A stretch of DNA of 64,000 nt from JACCXE01 sp963718605 (GTDB lineage: Bacteria > Actinomycetota > Acidimicrobiia > Acidimicrobiales > JACCXE01): the NCBI GenBank assembly GCA_963718605.1, contig OY970363.1, positions 2,356,001-2,420,000 on the forward strand, in the 5' to 3' direction. The notes beneath the pieces are model-generated. The model saw only the letters and a program-made list of their open reading frames with translations. It made no database searches and had not been told where the DNA came from. Of the stretch, positions 56,426-64,000 are shown piece by piece. The position numbers were made by a program, and so were the translations under genes. The first letter of the stretch is position 1, and each line of letters starts with the position of its first letter.

Positions 56426-56753
56426 GCATCTGTCTCAGGGCTTCGTAGGCCGCGAGCCGCGCCTCGTCCGTGTCAGCTGCGTCCGCCGTCTCGACCTGGT
56501 CCCACATGCGGTTGATCATGGACGGACCAACTTCGAGCAACGCCGCGCTCCCGGCGCTCGCCCAGCGGGCCAGCACGTAGTGCACGAGACCGCCGACCGG
56601 AACGCCGATCGCATTACCGAGGTTGTCGAGGGTCTCGAGCGGGTCCGAGTGCGCGTAGAGCACGATGTCGGCTTTGAAGTTCGCGTCGCGATCATCCTCG
56701 GGCCACTCGCCCGTCCACGGCGAGACGTGGATGTCGCGCCCGGGTGTGGTCAA
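56385..56753 (-). CDS. Small conserved protein (possibly DUF6027)
   Basis: 122 aa if translated from TTG 56753, which overlaps the TetR stop as TTGA. Mostly helical, acidic, with VSPWTGEWPEDDRDANFK and DNLGNAIGVPVGGLVHYVL. I tentatively link it to DUF6027, without proof. The TTG start is chosen because upstream codons lie inside the TetR gene. Co-transcribed with the TetR gene; function unknown. Confidence 0.6.
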   Translation of the reverse strand: MTTPGRDIHVSPWTGEWPEDDRDANFKADIVLYAHSDPLETLDNLGNAIGVPVGGLVHYVLARWASAGSAALLEVGPSMINRMWDQVETADAADTDEARLAAYEALRQMLSWLRLPLSVDPS

Positions 56754-57331
56754 CGGTGGACGGCGCGTAGACCGGCCCACGCCAGGTCGGCGACGCGGCT
56801 CGCCGCCACGTGCGCGGCTTCGTGCGCGCCCGCGGCGACCCATCGGCGGCTCGAGCCTTCCGCGAGTCCGACGACCGCGTGCGCCAGCAGTAGGCGGTGG
56901 TCAGCGTCGAGGTCGACGTTGATCAGCGCGGCGATGAACTCCGCGATCACGGCTTCGACGCGCTCCACCGCTTCGGCGAACTCTTCGTCGCGACGCGACC
57001 CGTCCCCGAACAACAACACAAACGAACTGTGGTGGTCGGCGACGAACTGAAAGTACACGGTGAGGCCGGCCTCGACTTGCTGGCGGGGCGTGTCGGCTGC
57101 GTTCGTGGCGGTAGCGATCGAGTCGAGTAGTTGCTTGCCAACCTCGTCGAGCAGCTCGAGGAACAGCGCCCGTTTCGACGCGAAGTGCTGGTAGAGCACG
57201 GGCTTGGTCACGCCGGCCGCGTCGGCGATGTCGTCCATCGACGTGCCGTGCAAGCCGCGTTCTGCGAACAGACCCAGCGCGGTCTCGACGAGCTGTTGGC
57301 GGCGTTCGGCGGCGGGAAGTCGGATAGCCAT
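56750..57331 (-). CDS. TetR-family regulator
   Basis: 193 aa. N-terminal helix-turn-helix with FAERGLHGTSMDDIADAAG and VTKPVLYQHFASKRALFLEL; the C-terminal ligand domain is helical with TVYFQFVADHHSSFVLLFGD. Many relatives sense acyl-CoA or fatty acids. The GTTAC-N6-GTAAC operator lies 6-21 nt upstream of ATG and a copy lies before the acyl-CoA dehydrogenase at 17793, so it likely represses itself and that gene. Confidence 0.9.
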   Translation of the reverse strand: MAIRLPAAERRQQLVETALGLFAERGLHGTSMDDIADAAGVTKPVLYQHFASKRALFLELLDEVGKQLLDSIATATNAADTPRQQVEAGLTVYFQFVADHHSSFVLLFGDGSRRDEEFAEAVERVEAVIAEFIAALINVDLDADHRLLLAHAVVGLAEGSSRRWVAAGAHEAAHVAASRVADLAWAGLRAVHR

Positions 57332-57336
57332 AAGTA

Positions 57337-57352
57337 GTTACCCCACAGTAAC
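57337..57352. promoter_or_regulatory. TetR operator, GTTAC-CCCACA-GTAAC
   Basis: 16-bp imperfect palindrome, same arms and spacing as 17724-17739, followed in both by CAAG. A minus-strand -10 box TACTGT lies within it, consistent with autorepression. Confidence 0.7.
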
Positions 57353-57385
57353 CAAGCGGCTCTTTTGCGCGTCACACCCTCGGCG

Positions 57386-57391
57386 TAGGGT
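57386..57391 (+). promoter_or_regulatory. Leaderless -10 box of VOC gene
   Basis: TAGGGT, 8 nt before ATG 57400. Confidence 0.5.
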
Positions 57392-57399
57392 GCGCGCTT

Positions 57400-58170
57400 A
57401 TGGCCAAGCGAACCTCACACCCCGCAGGAACCCCGTCCTATGTCGACATCGGCAGCCCCGACCCCGCCGCCACTGCCGCGTTCTACAGCGCGCTGTTCGG
57501 CTGGACCGTCAACGACCTCGGCCCCGATGCGGGCGGCTACTCGATGGCGCAGCTCGAAGGCGACGACGTTGCCGGCATCGGCCCCGCGCAGAGCCCGGGC
57601 CCGCCCTACTGGACCACGTACATCACCGTCGACAACGTGGACGACACCGTCAAGAAGGTCGAGGCCGCCGGCGGCACCGTGCTGGCCCCGGCGATGGACG
57701 TCATGACCGCGGGCCGCATGGCCGTGTGCATGGATCCGAACGGCGCCGCGTTCGCGGTGTGGCAGCCGAACGAGAGCATCGGCTCGTACCGCGTGAACGA
57801 ACACGGCGCGCTGTGTTGGACCGAACTGAACACGCGCAACCTCGAGTCCGCCAAGTCCTTCTATACCGACGTGTTCGGTTGGGGCTGGGGGCCGACGAAC
57901 CCCGAATACGCCGAGTTCATGGTGGGCGACCGGGTGGTCGGCGGCGCGATGCCGATGACGCCGGACAAGTTCCCGGCCGAGGTGCCCGAGCACTGGCTCG
58001 TGTATTTCGCGGTCAACGATGTCGACGCGTCCGCGGCCAAGATCAAGGAACTCGGCGGCGTCACGATGATGGACCCGTTCGAAGCCGGCGGCGCAGGCAA
58101 GATGGTCGTGGCGATGGACCCGCTGCAAGCGGTCTTTGCCGTGATCCAAATGAATGAGCCGGGCGACTAG
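57400..58170 (+). CDS. Two-domain VOC (glyoxalase/bleomycin-resistance-like) protein
   Basis: 256 aa with two tandem VOC domains: residues about 12-120 (YVDIGSPDPAATAAFYSALF) and about 138-250 (WTELNTRNLESAKSFYTDVF). Metal ligands are not all conserved in the usual places, so catalysis is uncertain. A role as a dioxygenase, isomerase or binding protein cannot be told apart. Divergent from the TetR gene. Its stop shares CTAG with the converging CbxX gene. Confidence 0.85.
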   Translation: MAKRTSHPAGTPSYVDIGSPDPAATAAFYSALFGWTVNDLGPDAGGYSMAQLEGDDVAGIGPAQSPGPPYWTTYITVDNVDDTVKKVEAAGGTVLAPAMDVMTAGRMAVCMDPNGAAFAVWQPNESIGSYRVNEHGALCWTELNTRNLESAKSFYTDVFGWGWGPTNPEYAEFMVGDRVVGGAMPMTPDKFPAEVPEHWLVYFAVNDVDASAAKIKELGGVTMMDPFEAGGAGKMVVAMDPLQAVFAVIQMNEPGD

Positions 58171-59450
58171 GCCGAGGCGCCCTTCTCGGGCAGGTCATCG
58201 GCGTGAAGGCTCCGGAGGTCGGTGATCGACGGTTGGGCCTTGTCGCGCAGGCGCCACGCGTGATGGCCGACGGCTGACTCGAAGAGGTTGCGGGCGAACC
58301 GCCCGTTGCCGAATCCCGCGTCACGCGGCTCGGCCCGCAAGAGTTCGCGCAAGCGCTCGATGCAGCCCGCCGTCGGCTCGAAGTCGGATGCCGCCGCGAC
58401 TTTGCGGAAGATCTCCACGAGTTCGTCTTCGGTGTAGTCGGCGAAATGGATGGTGGTGCCGAAACGGCTCTCGAGGCCCGGGTTGGTTTCGATGAAGGTC
58501 TTCATCTCATTCGGGTAGCCGGCGACGATCACCACTAGTTCGTCGCGGTGGTCCTCCATCGCTTTCACCAACGTCGAGACGGCTTCTTTGCCGAAGTCGT
58601 CCTCGGCGAGCGAATAGGCCTCGTCGATGAACAACACGCTGCCCATCGCCGACTCGATCACTGCCGCGGTCTTGAGCGCGGTTTGTCCGACGTAACCGGC
58701 GACGAGGCCGGCCCGGTCCGTCTCGACCAGTTCGCCGGTGGAGAGCAGCCCGAGCGCGCGGTAGATGCCGCCGACGAGACGAGCGACCGTCGTCTTGCCC
58801 GTCCCCGGGTTGCCGACGAACACCAGGTGGCGGCTGACGGTCGGAACCTTCAGGCCCTTCTGTGCCCGCAGCCCGCTCATGCGCAGCAACGCGGTCTGAC
58901 GGTGGACCTGCGTCTTTACGTCCTTCAGCCCGACAAGGTCGTCGAGCTCCGCGAGGAGTTCCGCGAGCGTGCGGGTCGGAGAGGGAACGGTGGCCGAGAC
59001 GTTCGTGTTGGACGCGGCCGCGGCCTTGGCCTTTACGTCCGACGCCTCCATGGCGACTCCGGCCGCCCGCAGCTGTGTGCTCGCCGCGAGACGCGCCGCC
59101 TCGACCGATGCGAGGCTCGGGTCCGGGTCGAACTCGCAGGCTTCCACGGCAAGCCGGCCGAGCGCGATCGCGTAGCCCTGGGCCGGCCGCACGTCGGCGC
59201 CGGCCAGCAGCTTCGCAAGCAGCGGCGTCGCCGTCTCGAGCCACGGCTTGCCGAGCCGCACCGCCGCCGCGAAACCCGACGACGGACGACCGAACGCGTC
59301 GGACCAGGCGAACTCCGCGTCGACCATCTCGGCACATACGGCCGCGGCGAATGCAGCCGCCTCGTCGCTTACGTCCGCGGGGTCGAGTCCGGCTTTGGCG
59401 CCAACTTCCTTGAGCGCGTCCAGCGCGGCGGCGAACTCGCTGTAGGTCAC
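58167..59450 (-). CDS. CbxX/CfqX-type AAA+ ATPase
   Basis: 427 aa. N-terminal 150 residues are helical and Ala-rich, followed by the AAA+ module with Walker A GNPGTGKTT near residue 215, Walker B SVLFIDEAYSL, and a sensor region ESRFGTTIHFADYTEDEL. The family includes the CbbX Rubisco activase and EccA of type VII secretion, but no Rubisco or esx genes are in the window, so the target is unknown. Confidence 0.87.
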   Translation of the reverse strand: MTYSEFAAALDALKEVGAKAGLDPADVSDEAAAFAAAVCAEMVDAEFAWSDAFGRPSSGFAAAVRLGKPWLETATPLLAKLLAGADVRPAQGYAIALGRLAVEACEFDPDPSLASVEAARLAASTQLRAAGVAMEASDVKAKAAAASNTNVSATVPSPTRTLAELLAELDDLVGLKDVKTQVHRQTALLRMSGLRAQKGLKVPTVSRHLVFVGNPGTGKTTVARLVGGIYRALGLLSTGELVETDRAGLVAGYVGQTALKTAAVIESAMGSVLFIDEAYSLAEDDFGKEAVSTLVKAMEDHRDELVVIVAGYPNEMKTFIETNPGLESRFGTTIHFADYTEDELVEIFRKVAAASDFEPTAGCIERLRELLRAEPRDAGFGNGRFARNLFESAVGHHAWRLRDKAQPSITDLRSLHADDLPEKGASA

Positions 59451-59473
59451 AGCGCCCTAGCGAGTTTTACGAG

Positions 59474-60580
59474 TTAGTACTGGATGACGGAGCGGGCGAC
59501 TTCGCCGGTCTCCATCGCCTCGAAGGCCTCGTTCACTTCTTCGATCGAGATGGTGCGGCTGATCAGTTCGTCGAGCTTCAGTTCGCCGCTCTTGTACAGC
59601 TCGATCAGCTTCGGGACGTCCTTCTGCACGTTGGACGAGCCGTACCAGCAACCCTTGATCGTCTTCTCGTTGAGCACGACACCGAGGAACGCCGGCACCT
59701 GGATCATCACGTCCATCTTCGGCACGCCGACGAGGATCGCCTGACCGCCGCGGCGGATCATGTTGATCGCTTGGTCGATCGTGGGGCCGAGGCCGATGAC
59801 CTCGAACGACACGTCAGCGCCGTGACCGCCGGTCATCTCCATGACCTGCGCGACCGGGTCGCCCTGCGACGCGTTGATGGTCGCGGTCGCACCGAACTCC
59901 TTGGCCATCTGGAGCTTGGTTTCGTTCATGTCGATGGCGATGATCTCGCCCGCGCCCATGATGCGCGCACCCTGGATCACGTTGAGGCCGACGCCGCCGC
60001 AACCGATGACGGCGACCACGTCGCCCTTCTTGATGTTGGCGGTGTTCATTGCCGCACCCGCGCCGGTGAGTACGCCACAACCGATGAGTGCGGCGATCTT
60101 CATGTCCAGATCCTTCGGGATTTTCACGACGCCCGACTCGGCGATGATCGACACTTCACCGAAGGTGCCGGCCGCTGCCATCTGCATCAGGGGAGCGCCG
60201 CCGGAGGTCATACGCGTCGTGCCGTCAAGCAGGCCGCCCGAGGCGAGCGCCGCGTTCGCGTTTTCGCAGAGGTAGCCCTGCTCCTTGTTGCAGAAGAAGC
60301 AGTCGCCGCACTGCGGCACCCACGAGATCACCACGTGATCGCCCACTTCAACCGACGTGACGCCTTCGCCGATTTCTTCCACGACGCCGGCGCCCTCGTG
60401 GCCCAGCACGATCGGCGGCATACAGAACATGGTGCCGTTGAGCATCGACAGGTCGGAGTGGCACACGCCCGACGCGCCCATACGGACCTTCACTTCCTTG
60501 GCGCGCGGCGCCTCGACTTCGACATCGGTGCGGATCTCGAGCGGCTGGTTCTGCCCGGTCATGACTGCGGCCTTGGACAT
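59474..60580 (-). CDS. Zn-dependent alcohol dehydrogenase (MDR family)
   Basis: 368 aa. Catalytic zinc ligands in GVCHSD, GHEGAG and IGCGVLTG; structural zinc set CGDCFFCNKEQGYLC; Rossmann VIGCGGVGLNVIQGA. A strong AGGGAGG ribosome site precedes ATG. It matches the class III-like/NAD-linked group that oxidises alcohols or acyl-alcohol intermediates. Possible alcohol partner for the dehalogenase and aldehyde dehydrogenase 12 kb away, which is inference. Confidence 0.92.
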   Translation of the reverse strand: MSKAAVMTGQNQPLEIRTDVEVEAPRAKEVKVRMGASGVCHSDLSMLNGTMFCMPPIVLGHEGAGVVEEIGEGVTSVEVGDHVVISWVPQCGDCFFCNKEQGYLCENANAALASGGLLDGTTRMTSGGAPLMQMAAAGTFGEVSIIAESGVVKIPKDLDMKIAALIGCGVLTGAGAAMNTANIKKGDVVAVIGCGGVGLNVIQGARIMGAGEIIAIDMNETKLQMAKEFGATATINASQGDPVAQVMEMTGGHGADVSFEVIGLGPTIDQAINMIRRGGQAILVGVPKMDVMIQVPAFLGVVLNEKTIKGCWYGSSNVQKDVPKLIELYKSGELKLDELISRTISIEEVNEAFEAMETGEVARSVIQY

Positions 60581-60642
60581 GTGGTCCCTCCCTGGAACTG
60601 TTCTGAACGACGGAGCGCGACCCTACTCTGAGGTACGGAGCC

Positions 60643-60670
60643 GATTCACAACGACCGCCCAACCTACGGT
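60643..60670 (+). promoter_or_regulatory. Promoter copy A, GATTCA-N16-TACGGT
   Basis: TACGGT ends 7 nt before GTG 60678, with GATTCA 16 nt upstream. The whole stretch from 60638 through the start codon matches the stretch before the gene at 62870 at 40 of 49 positions. Confidence 0.6.
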
Positions 60671-60677
60671 GAGGGGC

Positions 60678-61328
60678 GTGAACCGGGTACGGACGGGTGC
60701 CGCGTGTGCGTTTCTTGCGGCGGCGTGGGTGCTGGTGTTGGTCGTGGTCGCCGGCGCCCACCGGCATGGCTACAGCCACGTGTCGCAGTACATCAGCGAA
60801 CTCGGCCAGCGCGGATCGTCCGACGGCTGGTGGGTCAGTTGGCTCGGGTTCTTCCCCGTCGGTGTGCTCGCTGCCGCGGCTTCGCTGCTCGTGCAACCAG
60901 CGTTGAAAACGTCGCGGCTCGTCGCGATCGGCGTCGCCGCGGTCGGGATCTCGACCTTCGTCGGCTACGCCGGGTCGGCCGTATGGCGATGCGATCCGGG
61001 TTGCCCGGAGACCGGCGGGTCAAGCACGCAGGACTTGCACTACTTCGTCAGTGCGCTCGACTTCGTTGGCGTGCTCGCGGGCTTCGTCTGCACCGCGATG
61101 GGGCTACGCGGCCGCCGGCAGTGGCGCGCCCTGTTCCGGCTCTCGGTGCTCGGAGCGGTCGGCATAGGCGGGGTCGGGCCGTTCCTCACCGGCGACGCGC
61201 TAATGGACGTGCACGGTCTGGTTCAGCGCGTACTGGAGGCGATCGTGTGGTGCTGGTTCATCGCGCTCGGGCTGCGCGCATCGAGCGACGAATCAGTAGA
61301 GCCAGACCGACTAGTGCGGCGCCGATGA
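60678..61328 (+). CDS. DUF998 family membrane protein
   Basis: 216 aa from GTG 60678. Six membrane helices with HVSQYISELGQRGS after the first, the DUF998 hallmark, and a periplasmic cysteine pair (VWRCDPGCPETGG). Function unknown. The 3' end overlaps the converging esterase by 71 bp. Confidence 0.82.
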   Translation: MNRVRTGAACAFLAAAWVLVLVVVAGAHRHGYSHVSQYISELGQRGSSDGWWVSWLGFFPVGVLAAAASLLVQPALKTSRLVAIGVAAVGISTFVGYAGSAVWRCDPGCPETGGSSTQDLHYFVSALDFVGVLAGFVCTAMGLRGRRQWRALFRLSVLGAVGIGGVGPFLTGDALMDVHGLVQRVLEAIVWCWFIALGLRASSDESVEPDRLVRRR

Positions 61329-62796
61329 GCGGCGGCGTGGTCGAACCACCGGTCTCCGGAATCGTGCGGGCCGACTGAATCCTGGCGCCTTCGACTGACG
61401 CGGGACGAATGTCAATCGTCTGCGTGACGAACTTGTACGAGCCGGCGGCTTCCTCGATCCGCGCTTGAGCCGAATACTGCTCGGCGGCGTGACCCGGCCC
61501 CAGGTCGACTTTCAGCACACGGCCGTCTGGTGTCGTGACTACGACGGCGCCGGTGCCCGTCAGCGTGAGTTGATTGCCACTACGCGTGACGTCGAGGAAC
61601 TCGGGGTGCGGGCGGGTGGTTTCGAAGCGAAAGCCGTAGACGGAGAAATCCGCGCTAATCGAGCGGTAACGGAACGTGGCCGGCACCGGGATCGGGGCGA
61701 CCCGAGCGCCCGCCGGTTGCGGCTTGGCGAGGTACTTCCACACGAAGGGAAGATGGCGTTCGCGCAACCACAGCGACCACCAGCGCCAGGCGTGTTCGCC
61801 TTCGGTCTCGCGGTACTCGAAGGCGCCGACGTGGTGTTGCGCGTTCATCGCGTCACGGAACGCTTGATTGTCGTACTTGAACAACGTGTCGACCGCGAGC
61901 AGCGCACACAAGTCGCTGGACAGGTCCGTCTGACTTGTACAGGTTGCGCCCAGGTCCATCGTGACGTTGACGCCGTCGAGATTGGGCACGAGCGACAGCG
62001 GGATGTTGCCGTAATAGAACGCGCCAAGTTCGTTCGACGTGAAGGGCGCACCGCGAAACGCCGGTCCGCCCATCGAGTCCATCGTGCGCGCGCCGAGATT
62101 TGATGACATGCCGCCGGCCGCGATGAACAGGTCGGGCGCTTTCGCCGCGAAATGCAACGCGCCGTACCCGCCGTTTGAAAGGCCGACGATCGCCCGGCCC
62201 TGACGGTTCGCGATCGTGCGATAGTGCGCATCGACGTAGGGCACCACTGCGTGCAGGAAGTACTGCTCGTTCAGGTACTGGCCGTCGTAGAAGTCGTGCC
62301 AGTTGCCGGACCTGCCGTCGGGCATCACGGCGATCACGGCATGGGTCGGGTCGGCGGCGTACGCATCGTCGAGGATCTTTTGCACACCACCGAGCGACAC
62401 CCACGCGGCCTGGTCGCCGCCGCCACCGTGCAACAGGTAAAGCACCGAGTAGCGCAGCGCCCCGCTGCCATAACCGGGCGGCAGGTAAACGCACACGCCG
62501 GAGACAAACGCCAGCGTTCCGTCGGGGTGGCGCGGCCCGTCGGGGAGCACCCGCGTGACGAGCGAGCCGATGGGCGAACGCGTGTCCTTGCACGCGTCGA
62601 TCGGCGCAACGTGCTTCGCGTCGTTGAAGTCGTTGCGACCCTGCGCGCCGCACTGCTCGTTGTTGCCGTACCCCGCCGCGGTGCAGCCGGGCGGGTTGTC
62701 CTCCGCCGGCGTGACATCGGCCCGCGCCGCGGTGGCGGTTGCTCCGACAATGACAAACACCACGGCGACGAATCGCCCGATCAAGCCCCAGCGCAT
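61258..62796 (-). CDS. Wall-sorted secreted esterase (PF00756-like)
   Basis: 512 aa. Signal peptide (FVAVVFVIVGATATAARA), then an alpha/beta-hydrolase of the esterase D/antigen-85-like family: YLPPGYG, LYLLHGGGGDQAAW, nucleophile Ser in GLSNGGYG, His near GEHAWRWW. A C-terminal beta domain precedes IPETG at 479-483, a hydrophobic helix and the basic tail RRSMRAARAR, i.e. a variant LPXTG sorting signal. A TAAGCT box lies 22 nt before ATG with a GGGGG site. Substrate unknown. Confidence 0.85.
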   Translation of the reverse strand: MRWGLIGRFVAVVFVIVGATATAARADVTPAEDNPPGCTAAGYGNNEQCGAQGRNDFNDAKHVAPIDACKDTRSPIGSLVTRVLPDGPRHPDGTLAFVSGVCVYLPPGYGSGALRYSVLYLLHGGGGDQAAWVSLGGVQKILDDAYAADPTHAVIAVMPDGRSGNWHDFYDGQYLNEQYFLHAVVPYVDAHYRTIANRQGRAIVGLSNGGYGALHFAAKAPDLFIAAGGMSSNLGARTMDSMGGPAFRGAPFTSNELGAFYYGNIPLSLVPNLDGVNVTMDLGATCTSQTDLSSDLCALLAVDTLFKYDNQAFRDAMNAQHHVGAFEYRETEGEHAWRWWSLWLRERHLPFVWKYLAKPQPAGARVAPIPVPATFRYRSISADFSVYGFRFETTRPHPEFLDVTRSGNQLTLTGTGAVVVTTPDGRVLKVDLGPGHAAEQYSAQARIEEAAGSYKFVTQTIDIRPASVEGARIQSARTIPETGGSTTPPLIGAALVGLALLIRRSMRAARAR

Positions 62797-62834
62797 TGAA
62801 CCCCCAGTCCGGGGGCGAGCTTACGACTCGAGCC

Positions 62835-62862
62835 GATTCAAAACGATCGGCCCACCTACGCT
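62835..62862 (+). promoter_or_regulatory. Promoter copy B, GATTCA-N16-TACGCT
   Basis: TACGCT ends 7 nt before GTG 62870; GATTCA is 16 nt upstream. Matches promoter copy A at 60643-60670 base for base in spacing. Confidence 0.6.
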
Positions 62863-62869
62863 GGGCACC

Positions 62870-64000
62870 GTGAACCGGGCGACTGCAGCTACGGAAACCT
62901 TGGAAGCTCCGGCGTCGCCGGCCGCCCGGTGGGTATTCGGGGCGCTACTCGTGCTGGCGTCGTCGGCGATCGTGCTCGTGAGCGAAATCGTCGCGGCGAG
63001 AGTGATTGCGCCCTACGTAGGACTCACTCTGGAGACGTTCTCGGCCGTCATCGGCTGCGTGCTCGCGGGGATCTCCCTCGGTAGTTGGTCGGGGGGATGG
63101 CTGGCAGACCGGGTGCCTCCCCGGCGTCTTCTTTCTGCGGCACTCACGGTCGGCGGCGTAGCGCTGATCGCGTCGCCCTACATCGTGCGGAAGGTTGGGC
63201 CGCATGTCACGCCGTCGGCTCCGTCAGCGGCGTTGTTGCTTGCGGCAGCCGCTTTCCTAGTGCCCAGCGTTGCGCTGAGTGGCGTGACACCGACGGTCCT
63301 CAAGACGATCGGGCAGGGATCGAATCGCCTCGGTTCGGTCGCAGGCGCAGTGTCCGCAATCGGGACCGCCGGCGCGTTGATCGGCAACTTTGGCGCCGGG
63401 TTCGTTCTCGTTGGCAGCCTCCGAGCCGGCCAGATCCTCGTCGGGTGTGGCGTTGCGTGCCTGTTTTTCGCCGCGGCCACCGCGCTCTTCTATGGAGGCC
63501 TCCCGCGGGCGATGGTGTCTGGGCGTTCGGTCGCCGCGTGCCGCGCTGTTGGTCGGCGGCGTCGGCGGTTCGCAGTTGGGTCGCCAGCTGCCGTGTGACG
63601 CGGAAACAAAATACGTGTGCCTGAACATCGACGAGCGCGCGCCAGGCAAATACTGGATCCGCAGCAACATCTACTCGAGCAGCATTACCAACGTGACGGA
63701 CCCGAAGACGCTTGAGTTCTCCTACACACGCGACGCGGCGACCGTCGTGCAAGCCGCCGTGGCTCCGTCCCGCCGCGGAGTCTCGTTCGCGTACATCGGT
63801 GGAGGCGGCTACACGCTGCCGCTGTACTTCGAAGCGACGTATCCGCAGTCGTCCCACCTCGTGTACGAGATCGACGATCAGCTCGTGGACCGCGTCACCG
63901 CCGCGCTTGGGATCGCCAACCGCGCCCAGCGCTTTCCGACCCGCATCGGCGATGCCCGCGCGGAAGTCGCCACGTCCACGTCGAAGTCGGCCGATGTGGT
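62870..64000 (+). CDS. Fused membrane / spermidine-synthase-like protein, one frameshift, 3' end cut
   Basis: GTG 62870 begins a six-or-more-helix membrane part (LVLASSAIVLVSEIVAARVI, GSWSGGWLADRVPPRR) like the MFS-like half of fused MFS/spermidine-synthase proteins. The frame stops early; removing one C at 63541-63542 leads into a SAM-binding domain with ALLVGGVGGSQLG, YIGGGGYTLPLYFEA and VYEIDDQLV. Polyamine production is not certain; many relatives are methyltransferase-like with unknown role. The gene continues past the window. Confidence 0.82.

Overview
The window is GC-rich, densely coded DNA that reads as the chromosome of a high-GC actinobacterium. The lineage is inferred, not proven. 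The signs are fused Liv-type ABC importers, a mycothiol-dependent-isomerase-type (MDMPI/DinB) protein, many acyl-CoA and redox genes, and repeated TANNNT -10 boxes 6-10 nt before start codons that have no Shine-Dalgarno. An acidimicrobial relative fits best. I see no tRNA, rRNA, CRISPR array, transposase or phage gene, and no gene-free gap longer than about 120 bases.

Layout. 0-5.2 kb: two overlapping adhesin genes built of cadherin/Ig-like repeats. 5.3-11.9 kb: a membrane-tethered substrate-binding protein divergent from a single reading frame joining two Liv permeases, two Liv ATPases and a secreted-type tail. 11.9-17.7 kb: L,D-transpeptidase, valS and cysS (divergent from one tiny promoter), a cold-shock gene and a membrane protein. 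17.8-28.9 kb: acyl-CoA dehydrogenase, a serine hydrolase, and a second Liv system made of an MFS-LivF fusion, a LivH-LivM-LivG fusion, a binding lipoprotein and small membrane proteins. 29-38.7 kb: PucR regulator, N-acylamino-acid racemase/OSBS, S9 peptidase, GNAT, two penicillin-binding-type serine hydrolases and an M81 peptidase; I read this as a peptide/D-amino-acid scavenging island. 38.7-44.3 kb: a YdeI-like protein, a secreted protein, and a MarR-controlled full-length fused ABC exporter. 44.4-50 kb: kinase, chorismate mutase, nitronate monooxygenase, haloalkane dehalogenase, aldehyde dehydrogenase, and a regulator/MDMPI pair. 50-55.1 kb: two divergent signalling proteins without DNA-binding domains, an SDR dehydrogenase and a cupredoxin lipoprotein. 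55.1-60.6 kb: OYE-family reductase, a TetR operon, VOC protein, CbxX-type AAA protein and Zn-dependent alcohol dehydrogenase. 60.7-64 kb: DUF998 membrane protein, a wall-sorted esterase and a fused membrane/spermidine-synthase-like gene that runs off the end.

Recurring themes. (1) Transport parts are fused into long polypeptides. (2) Neighbouring genes overlap by ATGA, GTGA, TTGA or TAATG, and convergent genes share stop bases (CTAG or CTAA). (3) A GTTAC-N6-GTAAC operator in front of the TetR gene recurs in front of the acyl-CoA dehydrogenase 39.6 kb away. (4) A 50-nt palindromic element occurs twice. (5) Eight genes carry eleven frameshifts, and every one is repaired by removing a single base. 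Such uniformity points to insertion errors in the sequence rather than gene decay, and it also weakens any claim that rests on one uninterrupted frame.
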